Source: Dromaius novaehollandiae
Taxonomy: Eukaryota > Chordata > Aves > Casuariiformes > Dromaiidae
Length of the DNA: 64,000 nt
Assembly (NCBI RefSeq): GCF_036370855.1
Contig: NC_088098.1
Coordinates: 207,187,336-207,251,335 of the forward strand
Direction of reading: 5' to 3'
Positions 42,301-54,117 of this stretch are shown here, piece by piece (position 1 is the first letter of the stretch; each line of letters starts with the position of its first letter). Below the pieces are notes generated by a model, which worked only from the letters and a program-made list of their open reading frames with translations, was not told the origin of the DNA and searched no databases. A program made the translations under genes and the position numbers.

Positions 42301-45300
42301 ATCCCTCAAGACAAAATTCACTTTCCAACTCCCCTGCACCACTGAAGTAGTGCTACTGGATTATTATTATTCAGTCAAGGGCATAGTGTGTCTGACCCTC
42401 ACACAGAGCAAAATGCTTTGGTACCTGTGCAATGCATGTAAAGACTATGCAGACTCAACTGCCATCCAACCCAAACCAGAGACTGACAAGTTTCAGTTTT
42501 CATTGTGTAACTATCATTTGCCCTTAAACCAGGCCAGCACTCCCCAGAAACCTCCAGCTGCAGGAGGGAAAGCAAATCTGAGGGGCTGAGGTGGTCTGCA
42601 TACAGCCCTTTTCTTTCCTTCCAGCAAGTTTGTCCTCTTTGAAGAACTGCAGTGCCAGGAACTCCAAGGCAATCAATCACCCTGGCAGGAGAGCAGCTGA
42701 GCTGGTCCATGTAGGAATGAGGGCTCCTCACCACCACAAGCACATAGTGTCTAGCTGCTCCTGACCAACAGCCTTGCATTGAGAAGCTGGTAGCAAGTGC
42801 ATCAGCTACTTGCAGTATGTGAACTGAGCCCTAAATTGACACGCTGGAGTAAGATGTGAGTACCACAAAAAGCAGTGGCAATAAAATCAGTAAAATGTTA
42901 ATCTTACAGACTTCATCGCTTTTTCATTTGCTTTTCCATACTTCCATGCTCCCAAAGTGAATAAACAGCAAAGTGTCATTTCTCTCAGTTCATCTGTGCA
43001 TGCGTCTGCTGCATATCATAGCCCATGCTGGCTGTTTGGCCTTCTGCTGCCTACAGAGCAGAATAGGCAAACAGGATATTCCTCAAAGGAAAATAGTGAA
43101 CCCTGTAGTCATGATTCTTCAGACTGGCCAGCCTTGGAGCTCTTTGGACTTGTTTCAAAAGAATGTCAGATTACTTGTCACATAAAAGAAAAAGTCACCT
43201 TTTGCTTTCTATTTCCTGTTTTTGCATCCTTTTAAAAATGTCTTAGCTACTTAGATATGTGGAATTTTTTTAAACAGGATTTTTTTTTAATTCATTGTTG
43301 AAATGTCTATGAAAGCTGGCAGAAGTATTTTGTGAAAAACCTCAAGGCTTTAAACTTTCAGAAAATTCCCATTAAAATTTACATCTCAGCTTAAATTTAA
43401 AATACATCTTGGCCAATTGTAGCTTGCTTGAAATTTCATGCTTTGCAGTTCCCTATTATTCTAACACAAGGTTAGAAAAATGAACATATTTTACTCATTA
43501 TGTTTCCCTAGAGTCAATATTTCTCTGATATTGATAGAAAATTAATGTTGTGCAACATTATAATAAACATACAGCTTTTTAAAAAAATGTAATATCATGA
43601 AGTGAAACTATGAATTCATTCTTAATTTTGCTTCCCAATGTATACATTTATGACACAGTCTTCAATTATGGGATGATATGGTAGTTTTTCCTGATGCCCT
43701 GCTTTATCTAGTGCACAGGAGGGCAGTGTTCAATAAGCAGCTACTTAGTATTTTCTTTCTGTTCTCTGTGGACTATGAATATGCACCATATTCAAAGCCT
43801 GCTCTGAATATGGAAGCTTTCTGTGCTTGTAATTGTGAGTTTCTGATGTCAGAGCTCCATCTGGATGCAGATGGATCCATCTGGATGAGAATCCTGTGGA
43901 TTGGTAGAGAGTGTACCTGGATTCCAGCTTTCCCTCCCTCCTGTGAGCCAGTGAGCCCAGTCAGGGCCTGGAGAATTTGTGCTGGGAATTCAACCAGAAT
44001 GGTTTGGGGGTATGAAAGCAGGGAGATATTCTCTCTCCTCTAGATAAACACCTTTTCCTTCAGAGGAAGGAAGAAAATCTCTTTGGGAAAAAGCAACTTG
44101 TGTCTGCAGGATGCTGTCTATCAGAAAGGAACCTCCATCTGAGCAAAAGAATGTGTGCCTTTCTTCTCTGCAGCTCAAGGAGGCCATTATCAGATGGATA
44201 GAAGTTATGGACCTCCTTCTTCAAAAGGAGGATTGAGAACAAGGGTTTGATCAGCTCTCCTGGCTCTTGGGTCAATATGAGGAGGTCCCAAGATTCTTCC
44301 CAAGTGACCAAGGTGAGGTGTTTCCCCACGACACTGTGTGGCTGCATGGGTCTCTCTAAGTGTCATCAGATATCAGGCAGCTGTGGAAGCTGTTGACCTA
44401 AAGAAACCTAGACAGGAGTATACAGGTAGAGGGGAGGTTTAAGGCTTTATGTTTTTTTCAGATAACAGAATAGAAAATCATGGAGGTCTGAGAGTGTGCT
44501 GAGATTCAATTGAAGCCTGATTTCCTAAGGAAGTGGGGCTTTCACCTACTCCCTCTGGTTTGGTGGGTGTAAGTGAATACTCCTCTAACAACAAGGTCGC
44601 ATTCTTGCCCATTCGGAGAGGGCAGGGAAAGTCTAGAAGCTATTCAGGTCCTGGAGATGTTGTCCTAAGAAGAAGCAGGGCTTTTAAAAAGGCAGCTTTG
44701 GAGTCCTAAGCAGCCTGAATCCTGGCCATCCTTTGCTGTTACACTCTTTATCTGGAACTCAAAGGTTGGCCTTTGCCTCTGTGGTGTGTTCTGTGTGGCG
44801 AGTGCATGTGGTGTTGGTGTTGGCTGTGAGTCCCAGGTTTGAACTCCCTCTGGAATGGTGGAGGGGAGGAGGGCAAACATTCAAGAAGAAATTAATATCC
44901 CCTAACTTGAGCTTCTAGATATTACCTGAATGTAGCTACATCCCTCTAGGCTCTCTTTGGAGTTCTAGATTGAAATAAAGGCAACTGATGGCAGAACAGG
45001 AGGCAATGAGACTTGAGAGGTGTGTCCTTCTGGGACAACATTTTTCTCTCCAGGAAGTCTGCTGGGGCAAAATCTGCCTGGGATGACTTGCTCAGACTAA
45101 TTCCTTTTTAGCCATCCAAAGTTCTCAGTAAGAGAAGACCTGACAGAAGAGTTTCTTTTTGTCCCTCTCAAGACTGATCCTATTTCCTCTAAAATGTGCC
45201 TCCTCCCAAAGCTCTCATATAAGAAATACTAAGAAAGATACTAACCCTAAAAGGGAGCTTTCCTACTGTATCCTGCTACAGGATGGAGAAGAGATTCAGA

Positions 45301-46770
45301 GTCTGATTGTTGTTTGCTTGCAACTCTCTTCAAAAACCTGAAATGTGTGGAGACATTGATTGTTAATGCAGAACATGGTATTTTTTTCTTCCAGCCTGGA
45401 TTTTCCCTGCTGACACTATGGAGTTTCTGTATTCTTATCTGGGGATTGAGAAGGAGGCTTTTTGGGTTTGACTAGATGTGTTTAATAATTTACTTATGAA
45501 ACCAAAACTGAAGCTCTCTTTCAGTCAGTGGTCTCAAAAGGTTTCCAAACATAGCTCAGGGTACCTGCCGGTTTTGTACCCTAGGGACTTTACTCCTGTG
45601 AATGGTAAAGTACAATATGTTTCTTGGCCTTGCAAGATTGCATATCCCACCCAAGCTGGGTGCAGCATATCCCACTCAAGTATTCCTGGTCTGCTTAAGG
45701 TACCCACAAGTGGTGATGTAGCTCCAAAATGGTAATTCCAGCTCACTACAATTCACGTCCCCAACTTGGGGGACCTCAGTTTGTGGCTTTCTGATGGAAC
45801 TGCTGAATGGTCTACTCATGTTCATAATCCTTAAAAAGAAGATAAAGTAGATACTGACTATTGTCTGCAAGTAATTTGCAAAGTGATAGAAGAACCTTCA
45901 GGTATCCTATTTGGCTTCTCACATCAAGTAGGTTTTAGGGACCCTGTTTCCCATGTGCATTCAGCAGATTAGGGGCCATCAAAAAGGAAGAAAATGCCAG
46001 TTTGCTTTTAGCTTGGTAGAACTGAGGATTATGGAGTGTCCTTTCAAAGTGTGCTTTGCATATGACTCACTGGGATTTAGAACAAATTAATGAACACCTC
46101 AGAGCTTGTTCATGGCACAACTTACTATCGACTGCTCTGAATCTGGATTTCCTTCTTTTTCTTTTAATCAGGCCCCCCTGTTGAAGGAGAATGAATCAAA
46201 CAAAGGACTGTGCACACCAATCTTGAGGCTCAACATTGCCATTTTACTTTCTTGGGTATTTAAAAGACAGGTGGATGTAACTGTTTCTAGAAAGAGTGTA
46301 GTGATGAGCCGGTTAAAGATGGACTTTTTCCTTAAGATTGGAATTTAGCTTATCATTCTAAAAGGGCAAAATAAATCATGAGCAGTACCATTAAAATACA
46401 TGTAGAATTGAGCTGGGCAGTTGTAGCAATAGATCTTAAAATAGGAAGTTACAGCTGAAATGCTCAATCATGCTGAGACTGCGGCCAGTTTTTAGATAGT
46501 AACTTGCACAATAGATATGCTGGTTATCATGTGCTCATGTTTTCTCAACAGTGACACTTTTAAAGGTTCAGCAAATTTTGAACTAAAATTGTCAGAGCAA
46601 AATGAATTATGAGAACAAAAATTAAATAAACACAATTATAACTACTGTCCGAAGTATGTATCTACTAAGCTTTTTCAGATGGCAACATGTGATTGCCCCT
46701 GGAACCTTCAATCACTTATGCTGTTGTAGTTTACAAAATTGATTTCATTTAAATAATGAAGAAAAAATCA
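39301..46770. other. Intergenic, no gene seen
   Basis: Longest quiet stretch between GPR83 and PANX1. The open frames are short and overlap on both strands. I looked for the cysteine- and tryptophan-rich motifs of folate-receptor proteins, because IZUMO1R occupies this place in mammals, and saw none. Confidence 0.6.
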
Positions 46771-47278
46771 ACACATGTTTTATTCAGCACTTTAGAAGAC
46801 AACATGACATTCACTGCAGTAAGTCATATTTTTAAATAGAAATGGGGAATTAGTAAAAGGTAATGTCCATATCTAACATGAAACATGAACATGTCAATTT
46901 CAGGAGCTTCAAGTTTTAAACACTAACAACTCATTACTTATATCAAACAGTTCAAACATATCCACATCACAAAATCTTAATATTGCACTACTGCTCCTTG
47001 TACAGAACATGCAATGCACAATGTGAAGATAACCAAATAAGTTTCACTTCAGAACAACAGTGTGTGTGTGTCTGTACCGGAATCACTAGTGAGTGGTAAA
47101 CAATTAATGATCATATAGTCCAGGGAAGGAAGGCTTGCTTTCTTTTAAGAGTATTTCCATACTTCTCTCTCCAAAACAGAGAGTGGTTTTAGGTTTGCTG
47201 GGAGAAGTATACAGGTAAATGCAGCAGTTCAGTCCACCACTATCCGACATATGCCCTGTTTCTTGCTGGTAATGCAAC

Positions 47279-47316
47279 AGACATTAGGATTGCAGCCGAC
47301 ATTAGGATTGCAGCCA
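47279..47316. repeat. Tandem duplication of 18 bases
   Basis: The unit gacattaggattgcagcc occurs twice head to tail. Confidence 0.85.
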
Positions 47317-48312
47317 TGCTACTGTCCTATACAAAGAGGTAGCATAATATTATGGCTTTAAAGACTTTCTATTAAATAAGGCTTGTCTTAGCTGAAAGTC
47401 ATATAATAGCCAAAGGGTTTTTATAATACTAGCACAATGTATATTATGACAGCACTTAGGGATCCACTTGTTTAAGAGCAGCTGCCAAGTTCAAGTAGGT
47501 GTATTATCTCCTTGAAATCTGTTGCAGCACGTAAAGATCAGCAGTTCTGTGCAAAAGTTCTAATACTGGTTACTTCTGTCTTCCCTCGTTCTCAGTAATA
47601 TTGAGAATGCTAACATTTAAGAACAGAAGAGTGGATGATACAGATGGACTGGAAAATGGAAGGCTTACCTAGCTATAAAAGAGGTACTACTTTGTTTAAA
47701 AAGACAACCTGGAAGAGGCGATAGCTGAGACATTTCAATTACAATATCATAGACGATATGGAGAAAACAGTCACCATATAACATTTGTGAAGGATACGCA
47801 CAACTACTGTGGTTATTAACCCCCCACCCTCCCAACCTTGTATCTAAAATTCATGACAAAGATCATTTTAATGTTAATTGAAGGTAGAGGTCTTGGGAGG
47901 TGGGGGGGAACATATCAAAGCTGAATACTGCTCTCCATAAACAGCACAATAACAAACTAAGGACAGTTTTTCAACTTACAAGTACGCCTTCTTTTGTTTG
48001 TTCAACCCACTTCAGCATCTTATCTTTAAAATTAAGTCACAGGGTGCATGGGAAGAACAACCTTTCATCATATTTACATTTACCTCACTTTAGCTACAGG
48101 GTGCTTAGCTCTGCTGAGGCACTCGAGTGCTACTGTAATGCAAATACATCTTCTCAAACATGTTTTGGAAGACAGCACAATTAATATTGTGTTTGATACT
48201 ACAAACATATTAAAACAAGTTCCACATATACAAACATTAAAAAGCAATTTCTACAAACCATTATAAAAATGGAACAAACTTCACTGATGTTCCATCCAAT
48301 CTCTAAGAAGGA

Positions 48313-48318
48313 TTTATT
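48313..48318 (-). promoter_or_regulatory. Candidate poly(A) signal of PANX1
   Basis: Plus-strand tttatt reads AATAAA on the minus strand, about 920 bases behind the PANX1 stop. Confidence 0.35.
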
Positions 48319-49238
48319 AATCATTAAGACCAAATCAACGGAGAAATAGAAATTAACAGAACATTTAGCTTATATGCCATTAAATTTTGTAAAAAAAAAA
48401 GTGTGTTAAGACATTATTTTTCTTTTACGAATACATAGAAAGTTCAAAATCCCTAGAATCTACACTACTCCTTTATACTAAGTTTGTTCGTAGTTTATTC
48501 CATCAGTGCCAAGGAAATAATCCAACACTGCACTGTTAAGATGACTAATCAAGACATCTCCAGTAACCCAAGTGATTCAGATTTCTCCCCTGCTGTATTA
48601 CAAAAAAAAGTTGAACACAGCAACATCTCTCTTTCCTGTGAAGAAACAGCCAGTATTTCAGTGGCCAGCCACCACCTGATAGGCAGATGGACCAAACTAA
48701 TATTAAAAAACCCTAACTTTTACAGGGCAGAGACCTCCCCAAATGCCACACTTAAACTCCAGAACTGAGATGGCTGCCTCCCTTGGTTCCCCCCTTATCC
48801 AAATTGGATATTTTGCCTTCCTGAATACTTTCAGTATGGAACTCCATATAACCAACAGAGAGACATTTCACAGTGCAACGTCACCATCTCTTTTTGCTAT
48901 CTACAGTTATCTTTCCCATCCCTGTACGTTACATTCCTACCTCTTTACTGATGGCAGCTTTAATTGAATTCAATGCAATTCACCTATTACTCATAATAGG
49001 GATTTTTTTGTTCTTGTTGTTTTTTTTAATAAATAATGAAAGTCTATAAAATGCTTTTTCAGGTATGTGATTGATGATTATTACATAAAAAGTAGTCTGC
49101 AAACCACTTTGGCGTCTGAAAAATTGTCAGGATATCAAGACAGTTGCATTCAGAGCAGCATCTTGTGTCCAATGCAGTGAAGGCAAAGGAAGAACCCTCT
49201 TGTAATACAAAGCTCTTGCCTGCTGCAATTGGAAGGCA

Positions 49239-49315
49239 TCAGCACGAAGAATCTGTAAGTCTTTGGCGAAGCCTTTTATCTTTTCTTGGACTTGTGTTGC
49301 CACTTGCATCATTGT
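49239..49315 (-). CDS. PANX1: PANX1 terminal coding exon
   Basis: On the minus strand it follows ttctgacag. A split Asp codon is completed, then come [13 protein letters not shown] and [11 protein letters not shown], then TGA. The final RQRL...SSC end is a known pannexin 1 C terminus. It is a short exon with a phase that fits the preceding exon exactly. Confidence 0.9.
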
Positions 49316-52300
49316 CTGTCAGAACTAAACAGAAAAATCAAGCCATTCAGCATATTCTCCTTTACAAATGAACTGCAGCAAAGACAGTGCCACAACACCA
49401 GCTATCCTGTGCCACACTGGAATTACTGTATGTGTCTTTCTGCACCAGAGCAGCAAAATGTCAAGTCTGCAGAACAGCTTCATCTTCTTTTCAGGACTGC
49501 TGCATGCCATGTTAGCACAGGACTGGCAGTGGGAACTCGGAGGCTGGAGCAGTGCCCAGTCCTCCCAGCCAAGACCCTAAGCAGCACGTCCAAAACCATG
49601 TGTAATACTAGGCCTGCTCTCCCACTTGCATTGCACGGACACAGGTGGCTGCCTTCAGCCGTCCCAGCGCAGTCAGATGTGGCACTCAGTGACCAGGAAC
49701 CTCTGCAGCGTCTCCTGCCCTTATGGTATGGAGTCAGCATCTATCACAGGTTTGTTAGCATGGGCACTTCTTAAATACTAATACCTCTAGCAACAGGGGA
49801 AAACACAGGCTTTGCTGACGGAATCACAGAATGGTTGAGGTTGGAAGAGACCTCTGGAGATCATCTAGTCCAACCCCCCTGCTCAAGCAGGGTCACCTAG
49901 AGCACACTGAACAGCATGGCGTCCAGGCGTGTTTTGAATATCTCCAGAGAAAGAGACTCCACAACCTCTCTGGGCAACCTGTTCCAGTGCTCTGTCACCC
50001 TCACAGTAAAGAAGTTTTTCCTCATATTCAGATGGAGCTTCCTGTGCTTCAGTTCGTGCCCGCTGCCTCTTCTCCTGTCGCTGGGCACCACTGAAAATAG
50101 TCTGGCCCCATCCTCTCTACACTCTCCCTTCAGATACTTGTATACATTGCTAAGATCCCCTCTCAGTCTTTTCTTCTCCAGGCTAAACAGGCCCAGCTCT
50201 CTCAGCCTCTTGTCATAAGAGAGATGCTCCAATCCCCTAATCATCTTTGTAGCCCTACGCTGGACTCTCTCCAGTAGTTCCATGTCTCTCTTGTACTGGG
50301 GAGCCCAGAACTGGACACAGTACTCCAGATGTGGCCTCACCAGGGCTGAGTAGAGGGGGAGGATAACCTTCCTGGAGCTGCTGGCAACACTCTTCCTAAT
50401 GCACCCCAGGATACCATTGGCCTTCTTGGCCACAAGGGCACATTGCTGGCTGGAAAATAAAGTCCACAACAGGACCCAGTCGGAATGAGAAGTACGTGCC
50501 AGCTAGAGCTGGCCAGGGTATGGCAGCTGCTTTCTCAGCTGCCATAACCTGCCATTTTAACAGAGTTGAAGAAGAAAATTCTGATTTTCTTTTGCTCTGA
50601 AGAAAAATGAACCCAAAGCCTTTGAAATGTTTTTGTGCAATGAAAACAATCTTGAAAGCTCTGCTTTCGATAAAAGGTAAGTCAGATTTCCTATTAGCCT
50701 CTTCAGCTCAATGAGCAGAGATCTCCACCTTGGGCTCTTAAATCTTCCTACTAAAATCCATCCACTTGTATTTTGGAAAAGGGACACATTTAAAAGGAGA
50801 ACTGTTTTCCTTCAGAAGTACTCCAACCTGTTCTACTCGAACTGGCTGCCAGAATTGTTTTTTCTACATAGTTTAAAATAATTCTGAGTATCTGTTCCAA
50901 ATTCCCCTGTTGGTAAATTCACTTCTCCTCCTCCAAACCTCAGCCTACCAGAACTACTCAACAGTGGTGTAGAGGAACCATCACCCTTTGGAAGACACTT
51001 CTTTGTATTAAGCACATGGCAGAGAAAGTAGATTTCAGTTTTTCCTACCTTTGAAACAGCCCTTTAACTTGCCCTCAGTATTGGCACTCGCCTACCCTGG
51101 TCAGCTGCTAAATATTTTAGAGCACTGAGAAGTGAAGGACTTCATGAGGGTGGCAGCACATGGGGTCTGAACTCCTTGATTCGGAGGATGCAGGTCTCCC
51201 AACTGTTGTGCAGGACCACTATGACAGTGGCCATGTTTACATCAAATGGGAAGAAAGGTTCTCTGTCTCTTTGTGCCTCTATCTGGAGGTTAGGTTTCTC
51301 TTCTATAACTCTGTACTTGACCAGGAAACTGGGATCACATTTAAGATGTGCCACATTTTTTACCCCAGAATCTAACACTAAGTCTCATATAACAGTGATT
51401 GCTCAGAACCAGCCATGTCTGGAAACTAATGAGAATATTCAAAGAACAGGTGCACTAATCCAGACTCTGACTCAGATGATTTTGGCAAAAATCACTTTAC
51501 AGTCAGCCTTCCTTTCTCTCTGCTTAAGGAGGAAGGAGAGCATATTTAGAGGCCCCAGTTCCATTTCCCATCTTCTGCCCTTTTCTGTTCCCCCACTAGT
51601 GGCATTTCTGAATATCAGAGTTTTTATTTCTATGTTAACCTAAGATTTCTGCTATTCCACACTCATCACAGGGATCTTTTTTTTTTTTTTTTTGGCAAAA
51701 TCTGTATGAAAAGCAGAGGCAGCAGTTAGTAATCTTTCAAACTAATCCCTAAAAAATGATGTCCCGAAACCACTAACTTTCTCACTTGCATTGGTCTTCA
51801 AGGGCAACCTACTGTAGAACAGTTTAGTGCTCTTCTACTGTGCAGGTGGTTGTAAGGCCTACAAGTTCAGAGCACCGAAGCCTCTTGCTCTTAGAATAGA
51901 GATGTCAGCAAGGACACCATCAACCTAACAGACACTTCGGCATCCAGCCTGTGCCACTGACCTGCAACACCACAATCTTCCTGTATGTAAATGAAGTTAT
52001 AGCAGTTATATCACAGACAGAATAACAAGGTCTAAGCAGATCCATTTTCTTACAGAAGACATTACAATACTTTTGGTAGGAATACGTATCTAGCTGAAGC
52101 CTGCTTTGTTTTATATTAATGGATTCCTTCTCTCTCTATACTAGCAGGTTTGGATGTTCTTTTTCTTTTTCTTTTTTAAAGAAAAAACAGGTCACCTTAC
52201 CTTGTAGCTCTGTTGCACCTTTTTCTAGCTCTTCTACACTTGTTTCTTCAGGCTTCTCCGGCAATGGCTTCCCATCTACAGTATCTGTCTTAATAGTACC

Positions 52301-54117
52301 AAGGTTTATCAAAAGTTGCATGACATCAAACTTCTCAGAAACTGCAATGTTCTCCAGCACTTTGAGGCATTTAAATGATTTAAGTTCACTTACATTTTCC
52401 TCAAGAAAGAGGAGGTAAAGGCTTAAGTCATCAAAACATTTTGACTTAACTTTCAGAACATCAAAAGTTGGCAGGATTTCATACACTTTAAGAATACCTG
52501 AATTCCATCGGAAGGGAACAAACATGGCATACACAACCAGAGGCATCACTAGAAGATAGACTATCAAGTTAATGTAGCTGAGTACCTTGAAAACACCAAC
52601 AGCAATAAGTTTGCATTGAACCATTTCTGGAACAGTTGTGTCATTCTTCAAGATTCCAGTTTTGATAGTGCAGAGAAACTCATCACTCAAAGAGGAGAGG
52701 CTAATGTAATAGCCCAGATAGAGGCATGCAACAAAAATAATTACTAGGGTCAGTAAACGGCAGATAATGTATTTGATTATTAAGCACTTGGAAGTCTTCT
52801 TTGTCTTCAGGTACTGCTCCACAATTGGGTATTTGAAGTGGCTTTCAGATATTTCCCACACACTGAAAAAGAGAAAAACAAACCACGTAGATCAGATACT
52901 GCAGTGTTCTCATCTACTTCAAATTTCAAATAAAACAAATATTCTAAAACAGACACAAGTTTGGATTCTCTCTTACAGTGACAAATCTAGGGTAGTATTA
53001 TTGAGGCCAATGGAAAAATAATAGAATAAAGTAGATACATGAAGAATATTGATAATTTAATACAGAAAAGCCACTTACAAGCCAAATGAGAGCATCAAAA
53101 GATGTCAAGCACTAGAAGGTAGAAACAAACAAAATATTTCTCCTCCATCAAGAAAATCTTTTTGTTCTTTTCAAATACAAAATAGGTGTAATATGCAAAT
53201 CCAAAAGGAAAAGCAGCCTTCCCAAGCACTTGTTAGGTTAACAATGCACTGAGAGGTTTTTTACCTGCTAAGGCCTGACTACATATATTAAAGAACAGCT
53301 CTCTTAACTTTCTATTATTATTGCTCCTATTATTGTATTGCTCCTAACCCCACATACAAAGAGAAACAGGACCCTGACGTAGGATAAAGCAGAAGCCAGA
53401 TCTGGTTAGAACAGTGCATCAGTGTGATCAGAGAAGGTTTTTTCTGCTTTTCGTACTTTTTTTTTCTTTTGCTTTTTGCTGTTCTTTGTTTTAAACAGAA
53501 GCTTTGCAGATCTGATAAGGCAGAAGACGACTAGTAATAAACTGTACATCACGGGGTGTAAGCAACTGCCAAGAACACTGATAAATGAGGACTACAGCCA
53601 TCTCTGTTTCCTTACAGTGTGGTAGTTAAACTAATTAACACCTGCTACAACAAAAGAAATCAGGACAACTCAGGCTATTAGTAATCTGAGAAAACAATCA
53701 AATGTTTTCTTTGAAAAAAGAAAGTTTTAAGTTCCAAATCCAAGTGCACACTAATGATTTCAGATATGTCTTTTAAATTGGTTTTAAAAATGTACATTCA
53801 AACCTTTGCAATAAATTTCTATGAGAATGCAAACGTTACATTTGTTAAGAGTTTGAGAAAAAGTGCAAAGAAAGCCAAGCCTCAATATCTTACCTCTGGG
53901 TAAAGTTTTCATTAACACTTGGAACCAAGTCAGCAGGGTCCTTGGGGTCTGCACTACAAATGCTATTAGCAGCTTTGATTGCCCTGTTATAGGCTTTGTC
54001 AAGTTCTTCCATAATAAATTTCAGGTCTGAAGAAAGGTGTGGTGCTGCAGTGAAGCGCCAGAACAAACATGGCAGATACAACAGGATAGCAACTAGCAGA
54101 AGGATGTATGGAAAAAA
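49239..54117 (-). CDS. PANX1: PANX1 pannexin 1, 3' part of gene (last three coding exons)
   Basis: Pannexin 1 forms heptameric plasma-membrane channels that release ATP and other metabolites. On the minus strand, exons 54117-53894, 52862-52201 and 49315-49239 join in frame. They cover human PANX1 from the second membrane helix to the C terminus. Visible are the second helix ([20 protein letters not shown]), the intracellular loop ([20 protein letters not shown]), the third and fourth helices, an extracellular N-glycosylation sequon (NDT), a caspase-type DTVD site and the conserved end [11 protein letters not shown]. The first two exons, with the N terminus and first helix, were not found up to 64000 and should lie to the right. 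There is no internal stop, so it is probably functional. Confidence 0.96.
49820..50456 (-). mobile_element. CR1 LINE, 5'-truncated copy in last PANX1 intron
   Basis: CR1 is the main avian LINE. The minus strand holds an open frame of about 185 codons from the C-terminal part of its ORF2: [20 protein letters not shown], then [40 protein letters not shown] and [20 protein letters not shown], to the stop near 49897. The 3' UTR and terminal ATTCTGTG-type end follow at 49821. The element lacks the endonuclease and most of the reverse transcriptase, so it is dead. Its frame is still open, so it is younger than the other CR1 relics here. It lies in the same strand as PANX1. Confidence 0.95.
50457..52200 (-). 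other. Rest of PANX1 last intron
   Basis: A poly(T) run lies near 51678. Several overlapping short frames occur on both strands (51142-51643), with no recognised family. Confidence 0.75.
52201..52862 (-). CDS. PANX1: PANX1 large exon: third and fourth helices, second extracellular loop, C-terminal domain
   Basis: It begins with the split Ser, then [18 protein letters not shown], and runs through helix three, the loop with [10 protein letters not shown], helix four, and the C-terminal domain ([20 protein letters not shown], then [18 protein letters not shown]). It ends ...ELQ plus one base at the donor gtaagg. Close to human throughout; the last 30 residues are variable. Confidence 0.97.
52271..52285 (-). 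other. PANX1: Caspase-type cleavage motif in PANX1 (DTVD/G)
   Basis: The minus strand encodes Asp-Thr-Val-Asp-Gly at the place of the human DVVD site. Cleavage there by caspase-3 or -7 removes the C-terminal plug and opens the channel. The DxxD pattern is kept, with Thr for Val at the second position. Confidence 0.7.
52863..53893 (-). other. PANX1 intron, no other content
   Basis: AT-rich with no recognised repeat or gene. Confidence 0.8.
53894..54117 (-). CDS. PANX1: PANX1 exon: second helix and intracellular loop
   Basis: The minus-strand acceptor is cccttctag and the donor gtaaga. It encodes [20 protein letters not shown], then the [20 protein letters not shown] segment and a variable loop to NFTQ, leaving two spare bases. 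This agrees with the human exon. Confidence 0.96.

Larger units (their letters stand above)
46778..49238 (-). other. PANX1: PANX1 3' untranslated region (inferred, minus strand)
   Basis: AT-rich sequence behind the PANX1 stop. Minus-strand AATAAA motifs occur at 48313-48318 and 46778-46783, giving alternative ends. An imperfect tandem duplication (gacattaggattgcagcc twice) lies at about 47279-47316. Confidence 0.4.

Noticed and set aside
43678-44043. Plus-strand frame of 121 codons with several Cys and Trp, considered as an IZUMO1R remnant
   Set aside because: The order of Cys and Trp does not follow the folate-receptor pattern.
49127-49312. Minus-strand frame beginning [14 protein letters not shown] over the last PANX1 exon
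   Set aside because: It is the wrong frame; the spliced PANX1 frame ends [11 protein letters not shown] in the same bases.
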